From assembly GCA_018364635.1 (NCBI GenBank), contig JAGZLR010000006.1:6799-70798 (forward strand): 64,000 nucleotides of DNA, written 5' to 3'. The DNA is from Clostridiales bacterium. GTDB lineage: Bacteria; Bacillota; Clostridia; Lachnospirales; Anaerotignaceae. Within the stretch, counting starts at the first letter, position 1. Every line of letters begins with the position of its first letter. The notes below the pieces were generated by a model that did not search any database, was not told where the DNA came from, and was given only the letters and a program-made list of their open reading frames with translations. Below are positions 26,039 through 35,536 of the stretch, piece by piece. Position numbers and translations under genes: made by a program.

Positions 26039-28282
26039 ATGCTTACAACAATTAATTTATTGGAATTATTTCAGGTAGTAAATGTAGAACATAGTCAGCC
26101 TCATCATATTTTGGGGATGCATGAGGTTCAATGTAGGGGAAAAGACATCCTTGCAGTTCGGGCATTTCTTCCAAATGCAAAAAATGTCACAGTAGTTGAT
26201 ATTGACGCGCCTCAAAACAGATATCCTATGATGTTGATTCATGAAGATGGTTTTTTTGAGGTATTAATTGAAAGTAGATCTCAATGGTTTCCTTATCGGT
26301 TCTTTATTGAAGACTACAATGGTGAGCAATGGGAATCTTATGACCAGTATTCTTTTCAACCAACAATTAGTGACTATGACAGATATCTATTTGGATCAGG
26401 CACGCACTATAGAATCTATGAAAAATTGGGGGCTCATATCAGAACTGTTGATGGTGTGTGTGGGGTTTCTTTTGGTGTTTGGGCTCCTAATGCAAAAAGC
26501 GTCAGCGTGATTGGGGATTTTAATCAATGGGATGGTCGTGTTAGCCAGATGCGTATGCTAGGAAATTCCGGAATTTGGGAGATTTTTATTCCTGGTTTAG
26601 GTGAGTTTGAAAAATATAAGTTTCATGTAAAAGCACAGGACGGTCATATTACGTATAAAAGTGACCCCTATGGTACTTATACAGAGATACGACCGCAAAC
26701 AGCCTCCATTGTTTTTGATATCAAAAAATATCAATGGAGTGACCAAAAGTGGGTGCAGGAAAGGCAGCAGAAAGATATTCTTCATGGGCCAATGAACATT
26801 TATGAAGTTCATTTGGGAAGTTGGATGAGAGTACCTGAAGAGGAGGATCGTTTTCTAACGTATCGTGAGTTGGCAGAAAAGCTTGTGAATTACGTAAAGA
26901 AGATGGGGTATAATTATATCGAGCTTTTACCGATTGAGGAACATCCATTTGACGGCAGCTGGGGGTATCAGGTAACGGGTTATTATGCGCCGACGAGCAG
27001 ATATGGCGCTCCAGATGATTTTATGTATTTTATAGATACCTGCCACCGAAACGGAATTGGTGTTATTCTGGATTGGGTACCAGCGCATTTTCCAAAGGAC
27101 TCTCATGGTCTTGCGCGTTTTGATGGCACTGCTCTATATGAACATGAAGATCCTAGAAAAGGAGAACATCCAGAATGGGGAACTTTGATTTATAATTTTG
27201 GCAGAAATGAAGTGAAAAACTTTTTAATTGCCAATGCTTTATACTGGATTGAGCAATTTCATATGGATGGTCTTCGAGTAGATGCGGTAGCCTCTATGTT
27301 GTATTTGGATTATGGTAAAAATGCAGGCGAATGGATACCGAATGATCGCGGTGGGAGAGAAAATTTAGAGGCAGAGGAATTTTTAAAACATATGAATTCT
27401 ATTATTGCCAAGCGGTGTCGGGGCGTAGTAATGATTGCAGAGGAATCAACCTCATGGCCTGGTGTTTCTAAGCCGGCGGAGTATGGTGGATTAGGTTTTA
27501 CTTTAAAGTGGAATATGGGTTGGATGAATGATTTTTTGCGGTATATGAAAGAAGATCCTCTATTTCGCAAATATCATCATCAGAAAGTGACATTTAGTAT
27601 GATATACGCCTATACAGAAAATTATGTTTTAGTGCTGTCTCATGATGAAGTGGTGCATATGAAAGGGTCTTTAATCGGAAAAATGCCTGGAGATCTATGG
27701 CAGAAGTTTGCAAACCTGAGAGCTGCGCTAGGATATACTTATGGCCATCCTGGAAAAAAACTGCTTTTTATGGGGGGAGAATTTGCCCAATTTTCTGAGT
27801 GGAGTGAGGCACGCAGTTTAGATTGGAATTTATTGGATTATGAGAGCCATCAGTCAATGCAAAAGTTTGTTATGGATTTGAATCACTTGTATTTAAAGCA
27901 CTCTGCTCTTTGGCAGCAGGATTTTAGCCCTGAAGGTTTTTCTTGGATAGAGTGTGATGACAGCCAAAGAAGTATGTTGGCTTTTACCCGAATGAGTAAA
28001 GAGAATCAGGACGTTTTGGTATTTATTATAAATTTTACACCAGAAACCTATGAAAATTTTTATGTTGGTGTTCCGTTTGGTGGCAGCTATATAGAAATAT
28101 TAAATAGCGATGATAAAAAATATGGTGGAAGTGGCATTATCAATCAAAATGATCTAATTAGTGAACAGAAACCATGGAATAGATGTCAACATAGAGTTCA
28201 GATGAGAATCCCTCCTCTTAGCACAGTGATTTTGCGCTATGAGACGCGGCAAAAAGTTGTAAACAACATGCGAAAAAAATAA
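26039..28282 (+). CDS. glgB: 1,4-alpha-glucan branching enzyme
   Basis: 747-residue GH13 enzyme that adds alpha-1,6 branches to glycogen. An N1 carbohydrate-binding domain (about 20-105, with HHILGMHE and RAFLPNA) is followed by CBM48 (about 125-215), the catalytic barrel and a C-terminal beta domain. GH13 motifs are DWVPAHF, GLRVDAVAS (nucleophile Asp), IAEES (acid Glu) and LSHDEV. Upstream in-frame sequence is closed by a stop at 26000, so the ATG at 26039 is the only full-length start even though the AGGAGG is 22 bases away. No other glg gene is present nearby, which is unusual for a glycogen pathway. Confidence 0.94.
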   Translation: MLTTINLLELFQVVNVEHSQPHHILGMHEVQCRGKDILAVRAFLPNAKNVTVVDIDAPQNRYPMMLIHEDGFFEVLIESRSQWFPYRFFIEDYNGEQWESYDQYSFQPTISDYDRYLFGSGTHYRIYEKLGAHIRTVDGVCGVSFGVWAPNAKSVSVIGDFNQWDGRVSQMRMLGNSGIWEIFIPGLGEFEKYKFHVKAQDGHITYKSDPYGTYTEIRPQTASIVFDIKKYQWSDQKWVQERQQKDILHGPMNIYEVHLGSWMRVPEEEDRFLTYRELAEKLVNYVKKMGYNYIELLPIEEHPFDGSWGYQVTGYYAPTSRYGAPDDFMYFIDTCHRNGIGVILDWVPAHFPKDSHGLARFDGTALYEHEDPRKGEHPEWGTLIYNFGRNEVKNFLIANALYWIEQFHMDGLRVDAVASMLYLDYGKNAGEWIPNDRGGRENLEAEEFLKHMNSIIAKRCRGVVMIAEESTSWPGVSKPAEYGGLGFTLKWNMGWMNDFLRYMKEDPLFRKYHHQKVTFSMIYAYTENYVLVLSHDEVVHMKGSLIGKMPGDLWQKFANLRAALGYTYGHPGKKLLFMGGEFAQFSEWSEARSLDWNLLDYESHQSMQKFVMDLNHLYLKHSALWQQDFSPEGFSWIECDDSQRSMLAFTRMSKENQDVLVFIINFTPETYENFYVGVPFGGSYIEILNSDDKKYGGSGIINQNDLISEQKPWNRCQHRVQMRIPPLSTVILRYETRQKVVNNMRKK

Positions 28283-28337
28283 AAATTATATTTTTTAGAA
28301 TTTCTGGATAAAAAATAAAATAGGGTGCATTTTGATA

Positions 28338-28366
28338 TTGACGATGATTAAATTTTTGTGTATAAT
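28338..28366 (+). promoter_or_regulatory. Promoter of the rpsU block
   Basis: TTGACG (28338-28343), 17 bases, TATAAT (28361-28366): strong promoter. Confidence 0.9.
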
Positions 28367-28372
28367 TCAATA

Positions 28373-28538
28373 ATGTGTGGTAAGAAATTTAATGTTTCAG
28401 TGATGCTAAGAGTATGTGTTTTGGATCATTCAGACCTTCAAGCGCACCTATTTAGTATGAAGACCACGGAAAGCTTATATGAATAAGCTTTTGGTTATTT
28501 GCAACAAACGAATCTCGCACCTGGAGGGAGGGAAATTC
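28373..28538 (+). other. Long rpsU leader with hairpin
   Basis: About 165 bases of untranslated leader, long for a small gene. A perfect hairpin occupies 28470-28491 (AAGCTTAT/ATAAGCTT), without a full T run. It may be an attenuator or a binding site for S21, or simply structural. Confidence 0.45.
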
Positions 28539-28715
28539 ATGTCAGAGGTAAAAGTTAAAGAGAATGAATCCTTAGATAATGCTCTTCGCCGCTTTAAAAG
28601 AAGCTGTGCCAAAGATGGTATTATGGGAGAAATCCGTAAAAGAGAACATTATGACAAGCCAAGCGTAAAGCGTAAAAAGAAATCAGAAGCTGCAAGAAAA
28701 CGTAAGTTTAAATAA
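28539..28715 (+). CDS. rpsU: 30S ribosomal protein S21
   Basis: 58-residue bS21 protein, very basic at the C-terminus (KRKKKSEAARKRKFK). SLDNALRRFKR is the family signature. The ATG at 28539 has GGAGGGAGGG six bases upstream; a longer frame starting at 28479 lies in the leader hairpin and lacks a ribosome site. It opens the conserved rpsU-yqeY-yqfC-yqfD-phoH series known from Bacillus. Confidence 0.96.
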   Translation: MSEVKVKENESLDNALRRFKRSCAKDGIMGEIRKREHYDKPSVKRKKKSEAARKRKFK

Positions 28716-28758
28716 GTTTTGATTCGGTTTACATTTATTACGGCAAGGGATGATAGAA

Positions 28759-29202
28759 ATGTCTTTAAAAGAACAGCTTTTACAGGATTTAAAAGCGGCA
28801 ATGAAGGAAAAGGATATCATCAAAAAAAATACAGTCCAATCCATTCGGACGGGTGTCCTTCAAATTGAGAAGGATAAACAGATTGAATTGGATGACGATG
28901 GTGTTTTAGATGTGATAGCTAGAGAACTTAAAAAACGCCGTGATTCACTGCCTGATTATGAAAAAAGCGGACGTGAGGACCTAATTGAAGGACTCAAAGG
29001 GGAAATTTCTGTTCTGCTTTCCTACCTTCCAAAACAGCTGACTGAAGAAGAAATCGCAGGTATTGTTGAGGAAACAATAAAAGAACTAGGCGCTTCTTCC
29101 ATGAAAGATATGGGAAAGGTAATGGCGGCAATCACTCCAAAAGTGAAGGGTCGTGCCGACAATAAAATTGTAAGCGCATTAGTGAAGGAAAAATTGAAAT
29201 AA
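28759..29202 (+). CDS. yqeY: YqeY/GatB-like domain protein
   Basis: 147-residue protein of the YqeY family, related to the tail domain of GatB and fused to GlnRS in some bacteria; it is presumed to bind tRNA, although the precise role is unknown. Signature segments: LLQDLKAAMKEKD, RRDSLPDYEKSGREDL and LPKQLTEEEI. The ATG at 28759 is nine bases after AAGGG; the ATG at 28750 touches that site. The gene follows rpsU by 43 bases, likely the same transcript. Confidence 0.93.
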   Translation: MSLKEQLLQDLKAAMKEKDIIKKNTVQSIRTGVLQIEKDKQIELDDDGVLDVIARELKKRRDSLPDYEKSGREDLIEGLKGEISVLLSYLPKQLTEEEIAGIVEETIKELGASSMKDMGKVMAAITPKVKGRADNKIVSALVKEKLK

Positions 29203-29208
29203 TTTTTA

Positions 29209-29240
29209 GGCCATGCAGGTAAAACTGCATGGCTTTTTTT
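29209..29240 (+). terminator. Terminator after yqeY
   Basis: Perfect 9-bp stem GCCATGCAG/CTGCATGGC with a 6-base loop, then seven T. Confidence 0.95.
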
Positions 29241-29299
29241 CATGCTTCCAGACTCTTCCGCATAAGCTTTTTATAACAAAAAAATAAGGTGTTGATGGT

Positions 29300-29563
29300 A
29301 TGAGGTGGAAAAATAGTGTATTAAGCGTATTAGAACTTCCTTGCGAAGTGTTGATGGATCTTCCGGTTGTGACAATAACAGGTTGCAATCGGCTGCAGAT
29401 AGAGAATTATAAGGGCATTCTAGAATACAATGAAGATAAGATTAGAATAAAAACAAAGAATGGTGTTTTAAAGATTGAAGGCCGACAGCTGATGTTAAAC
29501 CACCTGTCTTCAGAGGATGTATTGTTAACAGGAACGATCAGCAGCATCGAATATTTGTTATAA
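29300..29563 (+). CDS. yqfC: Sporulation protein YqfC
   Basis: 87-residue YabP/YqfC family protein, made in the mother cell during sporulation in Bacillus. The beta-rich pattern ITGCNRLQIENYKGILEY and LKIEGRQLMLNHLSSEDVLLTG is typical. AAGGTG lies eight bases before the ATG. The terminator upstream separates it from rpsU-yqeY, as expected for a sporulation-specific promoter, but no convincing sigma-E promoter could be read. Forms a pair with yqfD. Confidence 0.9.
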   Translation: MRWKNSVLSVLELPCEVLMDLPVVTITGCNRLQIENYKGILEYNEDKIRIKTKNGVLKIEGRQLMLNHLSSEDVLLTGTISSIEYLL

Positions 29564-29587
29564 AATTTCTGCAAATGGGGGATAGGA

Positions 29588-30814
29588 ATGTTAGAACCGT
29601 TATGGAATTATTTGCGGGGATATGTTATGATAAATATATCCGGCTTTTCTGCGGAACGTTTTTTAAGTTTGGCTGCAACACGAGGAATTCTATTGTGGGA
29701 TGTTATTCCTTATAAGAATGGTTTTATTGCTAAGGTTAAGTTAAGAGATTTCAAAAAACTAAGACCCTGTGGCCAAAAGACTGGATGTAGATATAGAATA
29801 TATCATAAAAAAGGTTTTCCTTTTTTATGTTTTAGATATAGAAAAAGAAAAGTATTGGAGATTGGATTGATTTTGTTTGTTATTTCACTGTATTTCTTTT
29901 CTTCTTTTCTATGGTCTGTGGAAATTCATGGCACAAAGCGGCTATCAGGAGAAGAAATTTTGTTGTATTGCAGTGAGCTTGGGCTAAAGCCAGGTGGATG
30001 GAAACGAAACATAAATACAACAGAAATTACAGATAATATGGTTGCACATTTCCAGGAGATTGGATGGGCGGCTATCACAATTGAAGGTACAAAAGCAGTG
30101 GTGGAGGTTTCAGAGACAATTCCCCAGCCGAAACTAATAGATAGGCAGACGCCAAGCAATATAACTGCTACAAAAGAAGGGATTATCGATCAAGTATCTG
30201 TAATTACAGGAACTGCTTTGGTAAAGCCAGGGGATGTTGTTCAGCCAGGGGATGTTTTAGTTTCTGGTGAACTGATTTTAAGAGATGGCACAGAAGAAAT
30301 TGGACGGGACATGGCTAGGGCACAGGCAGAAGTAAAAGCACGAACTCAGTATAAAGTAGAAGAAAGTGTCATTTTTCAGCAGAAGCAGAGACTTCCTACT
30401 GGAAAAACGGTAAATGAGTTTACATTACATGTAGGAAATTGGAAAAAAAGTTTTTGTTTTGAGAAGAAAGACGCAAGATTTGAGCAGAAATCAACAAAAA
30501 CTTATACATTTTCTTTTGGGGACTATGTATTTCCATTCATGTTGCAGAAAAATATTTATGAAGAGATTTTATACGACAAGAAGACTGTCACAGAAGATGA
30601 GGCCAAAAAGCAGTTGGAAGAAATGCTGGAAGAAAAAATGGAGCAGTTACAACAGGAAGAAATTGAGATTGATACAGTGACGAAAAATTTTATTCGGTCA
30701 GAATCAGGTTTAAAGCTCCAAGCAGACATTACAGCAATTGAGGAGATAGGTAAAGAAGGCCCGATGACGGTCAAGGAGGAAATGATAGATGGAGAAAGTA
30801 ATTCCAATGGATAA
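29588..30814 (+). CDS. yqfD: Sporulation protein YqfD
   Basis: 408-residue membrane-anchored sporulation protein related to stage IV proteins. An N-terminal cytosolic part of about 85 residues is followed by one helix (about 98-118) and a large outer domain beginning with VEIHGTKRLSGEEI, reminiscent of POTRA-type domains. The conserved KPGDVVQPGDVLVSG stretch is near 217. The long C-terminal segment is coiled and acidic. It is required for efficient spore formation in Bacillus, with unknown mechanism. The end overlaps phoH by 26 bases. Confidence 0.92.
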   Translation: MLEPLWNYLRGYVMINISGFSAERFLSLAATRGILLWDVIPYKNGFIAKVKLRDFKKLRPCGQKTGCRYRIYHKKGFPFLCFRYRKRKVLEIGLILFVISLYFFSSFLWSVEIHGTKRLSGEEILLYCSELGLKPGGWKRNINTTEITDNMVAHFQEIGWAAITIEGTKAVVEVSETIPQPKLIDRQTPSNITATKEGIIDQVSVITGTALVKPGDVVQPGDVLVSGELILRDGTEEIGRDMARAQAEVKARTQYKVEESVIFQQKQRLPTGKTVNEFTLHVGNWKKSFCFEKKDARFEQKSTKTYTFSFGDYVFPFMLQKNIYEEILYDKKTVTEDEAKKQLEEMLEEKMEQLQQEEIEIDTVTKNFIRSESGLKLQADITAIEEIGKEGPMTVKEEMIDGESNSNG

Positions 30815-31742
30815 TGAAGACTTGTTAAATGTTTTCGGACAGTTTGACGAGAATGTTAAAAAAATTGAAAATGTGTACAAAGTAGCAATTGTGAATAGAG
30901 ATGGCGGTATCAAAATCAGTGGTAATCAGAAAGATGTAGAAAAAGCTGGGAAAGTGCTTAGTGCTTTAAAATCCATTGCCCAAAAGGGGGAAGAGATTAC
31001 AGATCAAAATTTGCGGTATATGATGGGGGCTGTGGAAGAAAGTCTGGAAGACGCTGGCAAGATTTACGATGATTTTATTTGTCTTGCTGCAAATGGCCGA
31101 CCTGTGAAGCCGAAAACCATTGGACAGAAAAAGTATACAGATTTGATTAGAAATAATACTATTGTATTCGGAATTGGACCAGCAGGTACAGGAAAAACAT
31201 ATCTTGCTATGGCGATGGCCATTACAGCATTTAAGAATAATGAAGTGGGGAGAATTATTTTGACTCGTCCTGCCATCGAAGCAGGAGAGAAACTAGGTTT
31301 TTTGCCCGGTGATCTTCAGCAGAAAGTAGATCCATATTTGAGACCTCTTTATGATGCATTATTTGATATTATGGGGGCAGAAAACTTTAGCAAGAATATG
31401 GAAAAAGGTTTGATTGAAGTTGCGCCTTTAGCATATATGCGGGGTAGAACTTTAGATAATGCGTTTATTGTACTGGATGAAGCACAAAATACAACCCCAG
31501 AACAAATGAAAATGTTTTTGACGCGTATTGGGTATGGTTCTCGAGCGGTAGTTACGGGAGACTTGACACAGATTGATTTAACAGAAGGAAAACGATCAGG
31601 ACTTTTGGAAGCATCAAAAATTTTAGCCGGTATTGAAGATATCGGTATGATACAGTTGACCAATAAAGATGTTGTGAGACATCCATTGGTACAGAAAATT
31701 ATATTGGCATATGAAAAAGCAGAGAATAACAGACGGAAGTGA
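30789..31742 (+). CDS. phoH: PhoH family ATPase
   Basis: 317-residue P-loop protein. A KH-like N-terminal region is followed by the ATPase core with Walker A GPAGTGKT (about 130-137) and Walker B FIVLDEAQN. PhoH-like proteins are linked to RNA handling and ribosome maturation and are nearly always beside ybeY, as here. The ATG at 30789 has AAGGAGG at 30773-30779. The stop overlaps the GTG start of the next gene. Confidence 0.95.
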   Translation: MEKVIPMDNEDLLNVFGQFDENVKKIENVYKVAIVNRDGGIKISGNQKDVEKAGKVLSALKSIAQKGEEITDQNLRYMMGAVEESLEDAGKIYDDFICLAANGRPVKPKTIGQKKYTDLIRNNTIVFGIGPAGTGKTYLAMAMAITAFKNNEVGRIILTRPAIEAGEKLGFLPGDLQQKVDPYLRPLYDALFDIMGAENFSKNMEKGLIEVAPLAYMRGRTLDNAFIVLDEAQNTTPEQMKMFLTRIGYGSRAVVTGDLTQIDLTEGKRSGLLEASKILAGIEDIGMIQLTNKDVVRHPLVQKIILAYEKAENNRRK

Positions 31743-33892
31743 TAAGGTTGATTAAGTTAAACCGAACTACATTAAAAAAATACAGTAGCCTAAAACTGGT
31801 GTTGCTTGTCATTGCATTTTTAATCACAGTAACTCTTACGATTACGGGTTCTTATGTTTATGACAATGAGACAGTGGCAGTTGGAATGATATCACCAAAA
31901 CGGTTTGTGGCATTAAAAGATACAGAGGATGTGGAAGAAACCAATAAACGGATAGAACAAGCCAAAGCTTCTGTGGGACCGCTCTATCAGCATGATACAG
32001 AGGTACAGAACAAAACTATAGAAGACTTGAATCAATTCTTTCATGTTTTAGATCAGGCTGTACAGGAAATGGAGGAAAATGAAGGTACAGCTAAAAAAAA
32101 TATAACATTAAATCTACCTGTTGTGTTAAATAAGACAGATTATGAAGCCTATAAAGAATTAAGTCTAACTGGAAAGCAGCAGTTTCAAAAAAATATATTT
32201 GATGCAGTAAATAATCTTTATGAGCAGGGTGTCACAGAGGAATCCATGGAGAAATTGGCTGATTTGGCAAATAGTCAGATGACAGATACCCAGTGGAATA
32301 ACACACTGCAAAATATGGCGTTGCAGATTATAACATCTGCTATAAAGCCCAATTTGATACTGGATAACGAAGCGATGGAGGCAGCCATTGTTCAAAAGGT
32401 ATCAGAAGTAGAGCCTGTGATGATTAAAAAGAATCAAAAAATTGTAGATCAGGGGGAAGTAATTACAGAGGATATCTATAACCGACTAATGCTTTTAAAT
32501 TTAATCAATCAGGGATATTCCAGCAGTGTGATTCCTTTAGTCGGCAGTGTCTTAATTGAAATATTGCTATTTTTAGCAGTGGCTTTATATGTATCCACCC
32601 AGGCAAAGAAATTGATTATTCACCCTGTTCCATATGTAATTTTATTTTGTTGTTATGTACTTTCTCTCGTGGCCTTTGGTATTACAGCAAAAATGAATAA
32701 TTTTCGTTTTGTACCAGTTCAGATGTTTGCCATGTTTGTTTCTATACTGATTGGACCTAGGATTGCGTTAGTTTTGAACTTATTTGTCAGCATTGTTGGT
32801 ACGTTTATATTTAACGGGAATATTGATTATATTATCTATTTCCTATTATCTGGTTCCTTTGCAGCACTTTTGATGCAATATGCAAGTCAAAGAAAAAAGG
32901 TAGTTATGATTTCAGTAGCAGTTGGGCTTTCTGATGCTGCTTTAATGATTGCTCTAGAATTGTTTATGGAGAAAGCGTTTTCAACGCAAGTGTTTATTGA
33001 CGGCATATATGCGGGTTTTACAGGACTATTGACAGTCATTGTGGTGATGGGAAGCATGCCTTTATGGGAAGCAATATTTGAGGTCAATACACCACTCCGA
33101 TTATTGGAATTAATCAATCCCAATAATGAATTGATGCGCAGGCTTATGATTGAGGCTCCAGGCACCTATCATCACAGTTTAATTGTTGCAAATCTTGCGG
33201 AAAATGCTGCTTATGATGTTGAAGCGAATCCTACTTTAGCTAGAGCAGGCGCTTATTATCATGATATAGGTAAATTAGGATACCCTTTATGTTTTTCTGA
33301 AAATCAAGCTGGTACCAATGCTCATGATGGTATGGAGCCGTCGAACAGCGCTCGCGTCATAATCAAACATGTTGAGCTAGGGAAAACGTTAGCAGATGAA
33401 TATAAAGTACCTACTGCCATTAAAGAAATATTGGAACAGCATCATGGAACAACTCTCGTGAAATATTTTTATTATAAGGCAGTTAATCTTTATGGCAAGG
33501 ACAATGTAAATAAAGAGGATTTTCGATATCCAGGCCCAATTCCACAAAGTAAGGAGTCTGCAATTGTCATGTTGGCCGATACAGTAGAGGCAGCGGTTCG
33601 CAGCAATATCTCTAATGGAAAGACTCTAGACGAGGTGAAAGAACTAATAGATATCCTCATAAGAGATAAACTAGATGAGGGACAGTTAGATAGCTGCGAC
33701 TTAACTTTAAAGGATATTACACTGATTAAAGAGGCCTTCATGAAGGTATTCCAGGGTATGTATCATGACAGAATTTCCTATCCAAAAGAAGCATTGGAAG
33801 ATGCAAGAAAGCATGAAGAAAAAGTGAAGAAGATTGAGCAGGAATGTGAATCTAAGACAGAAAAGGAAGGTATACGTGACAGTAATAGTTGA
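31739..33892 (+). CDS. 7TMR-HD phosphodiesterase (PgpH/YqfF-like)
   Basis: 717-residue membrane protein. First helix about 18-40, then a 7TMR-HDED outer domain to about 260, about seven helices from 265 to 455, and a cytosolic HD domain with metal-binding His508-Asp509 in YYHDIGKLGYP. Relatives degrade cyclic di-AMP (PgpH). It starts with GTG at 31739 overlapping the phoH stop; TTG at 31748 is possible. It overlaps ybeY by 17 bases, a fixed order in this conserved block. Confidence 0.9.
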   Translation: MIRLIKLNRTTLKKYSSLKLVLLVIAFLITVTLTITGSYVYDNETVAVGMISPKRFVALKDTEDVEETNKRIEQAKASVGPLYQHDTEVQNKTIEDLNQFFHVLDQAVQEMEENEGTAKKNITLNLPVVLNKTDYEAYKELSLTGKQQFQKNIFDAVNNLYEQGVTEESMEKLADLANSQMTDTQWNNTLQNMALQIITSAIKPNLILDNEAMEAAIVQKVSEVEPVMIKKNQKIVDQGEVITEDIYNRLMLLNLINQGYSSSVIPLVGSVLIEILLFLAVALYVSTQAKKLIIHPVPYVILFCCYVLSLVAFGITAKMNNFRFVPVQMFAMFVSILIGPRIALVLNLFVSIVGTFIFNGNIDYIIYFLLSGSFAALLMQYASQRKKVVMISVAVGLSDAALMIALELFMEKAFSTQVFIDGIYAGFTGLLTVIVVMGSMPLWEAIFEVNTPLRLLELINPNNELMRRLMIEAPGTYHHSLIVANLAENAAYDVEANPTLARAGAYYHDIGKLGYPLCFSENQAGTNAHDGMEPSNSARVIIKHVELGKTLADEYKVPTAIKEILEQHHGTTLVKYFYYKAVNLYGKDNVNKEDFRYPGPIPQSKESAIVMLADTVEAAVRSNISNGKTLDEVKELIDILIRDKLDEGQLDSCDLTLKDITLIKEAFMKVFQGMYHDRISYPKEALEDARKHEEKVKKIEQECESKTEKEGIRDSNS

Positions 33893-34346
33893 TAATCGGA
33901 CAGACTGGCCATTGGAAAAAGAAGCAATTGACTGGATTAATAAAGCAGTGGAATCCTCTTTGACCTATGAAAAGTTTGAACAACAGTGTGAAGTAAGTGT
34001 ATCGATTGTATCTAATGAAGAAATTAAACAGATCAATCATCAGTTTAGAAAAATAGACAAAGCTACAGATGTATTAAGTTTTCCGCAGCTAACGTTTGAA
34101 GAAGGAGAAGTAGCTCAAGTCAATGAAAACAACGAGGTGATTTTGGGTGATATTATTATCTCTATTGATCGGGCAAAAGAACAAGCTGCAGAATATGGTC
34201 ATAGTTTGAAACGGGAGATTGCATTTTTAACGGTTCATAGTATGCTGCACTTATTGGGGTATGACCATATGATTCCTGAAGAGGAAAAAGAAATGTTTAA
34301 ACGTCAGGAAGAAATTTTAATGTTGGCAGGATTTCCTAGAAAATAG
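33876..34346 (+). CDS. ybeY: Endoribonuclease YbeY (16S rRNA maturation)
   Basis: 156-residue zinc metalloprotein for rRNA 3' processing and ribosome quality control. The metal motif HSMLHLLGYDH (HxxxHxxxxxH) lies near residue 121. The GTG at 33876 is five bases after AAGGAAGG and gives a normal length; an upstream TTG at 33834 would add residues coded inside the previous gene. Part of the phoH-YqfF-ybeY operon. Confidence 0.94.
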   Translation: MTVIVDNRTDWPLEKEAIDWINKAVESSLTYEKFEQQCEVSVSIVSNEEIKQINHQFRKIDKATDVLSFPQLTFEEGEVAQVNENNEVILGDIIISIDRAKEQAAEYGHSLKREIAFLTVHSMLHLLGYDHMIPEEEKEMFKRQEEILMLAGFPRK

Positions 34347-34399
34347 CTGAAACCTGCAAGTACAAAAGAATCTGCCTAAAATGATTGTCATATTCATAC

Positions 34400-34429
34400 T
34401 TGAGAAAAAGGCGACAAATAGAATAAAAT
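34400..34429 (+). promoter_or_regulatory. Likely promoter of the DUF3048-cdd-UDG unit
   Basis: TTGAGA (34400-34405), 18 bases, TAAAAT (34424-34429), just before the lipoprotein gene. Confidence 0.5.
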
Positions 34430-34444
34430 ATTGGGGGTAACTAT

Positions 34445-35536
34445 TTGAAAAAATATTGTTTTGTTCTTTTATGTACTATACTGTGTCTTGTTGGCTGCTC
34501 CACAAATGAAAGGACTCAAACATCTTCAATTTCTGAAGAGACGGAGTCTGCCAGTATTTCAGATGTAGCAGAAGAAGTGGAGCTAGAAGAAGATCCTTTG
34601 CAGGGAATGGTACGTAGTCCTTTTACTGGATTATATGTAGAAGAGACGTTGGCGAGAAGGCGGCCAATGGCTATTATGATTAATAATCTTCATAAAGCGC
34701 TGCCACAAAGCGGAATTGGACAAGCTGATATTTATTATGAAGCATTAGCAGAAGGAGAAATTACAAGAATTGAGGCTATTTTTCAGTCATTCAGCGGCGA
34801 AAAGATAGGTCCTGTCAGAAGTGCAAGGGATTATTTTACCTATTTTGCTTTAGACCATGATGCGGTCTATGTTCATCATGGTGGAAGTGAAACTGGTTAT
34901 AGTGCTATTAGAAATAGATCTCTAGATCATTTTGATGGTATGCATGATACAATTGCTTTTTGGCGGGATCAAGAGAGGATGAACCAGCCAGGAATGTATG
35001 AACACAGCTCCTATATCAGTAGTTCTGGATTAGAAGAAAGCTGGAAAAACCGAGGAATTAGAAGAGAACTACCTGAGAACTATAATCCAATGTTTGACTT
35101 TTATGAGCAACAGACAATCCCCGACGGAGAAGAGGCAGAAGATATTTGTGTGCCGTACTCCTACTATCAAATATCGGAATTTTTGTATGACCTCTCAACC
35201 GGTTTATACCGCAGAATACAGTCGGGACAAGATCAGATTGACGATATTACTGGAAAGACTCTTCAGGTTAGCAATGTCATCATACAGTTTGCTAATATTT
35301 CTATAGTAGACTCTGTTGGCAGAAGAGCTATTGATTTAGTTGGCAGTGGAGAGGGTTTGTTATTTACTGGAGGAAAGCAGAAAAAAGTTATGTGGAAGAA
35401 AGAAGCTTGGAATGTGCCAACACAGTGGACCTTTGAAGATGGTTCTCCTGTAATTCTTAATCCAGGAAAAACCTGGATCTGCGTGTATTCAAAAGATCAG
35501 GCGGACCAAGTTACTACAGCTAGAAAGGAGGACTAA
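34445..35536 (+). CDS. DUF3048 lipoprotein (YerB-like)
   Basis: 363-residue secreted protein, function unknown. The signal peptide MKKYCFVLLCTILCLVGC ends at lipobox Cys18, followed by a Ser/Glu-rich spacer. The DUF3048 core has RRPMAIMINNLHKALPQSGI and IGPVRSARDYF near 75-125, and the C-terminal domain ends in GKTWICV. It starts with TTG at 34445; GGGGG at about 34433 and the signal peptide beginning right there support it. It sits where Bacillus and many clostridia have dgkA. Confidence 0.87.
   Translation: MKKYCFVLLCTILCLVGCSTNERTQTSSISEETESASISDVAEEVELEEDPLQGMVRSPFTGLYVEETLARRRPMAIMINNLHKALPQSGIGQADIYYEALAEGEITRIEAIFQSFSGEKIGPVRSARDYFTYFALDHDAVYVHHGGSETGYSAIRNRSLDHFDGMHDTIAFWRDQERMNQPGMYEHSSYISSSGLEESWKNRGIRRELPENYNPMFDFYEQQTIPDGEEAEDICVPYSYYQISEFLYDLSTGLYRRIQSGQDQIDDITGKTLQVSNVIIQFANISIVDSVGRRAIDLVGSGEGLLFTGGKQKKVMWKKEAWNVPTQWTFEDGSPVILNPGKTWICVYSKDQADQVTTARKED

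Noticed and set aside
28479..28538. N-terminal extension of rpsU starting at 28479
   Set aside because: The start lies in a hairpin without a ribosome site, while ATG 28539 has an ideal one and gives the normal S21 N-terminus.
29241..29299. Possible sigma-E promoter (CATAAGCT) before yqfC
   Set aside because: Only a partial -10 match with no convincing -35 element; not strong enough to annotate.
31064..31663. Long antisense frames opposite phoH and other genes
   Set aside because: They mirror the codon pattern of well-supported genes on the other strand and lack ribosome sites and family similarity.
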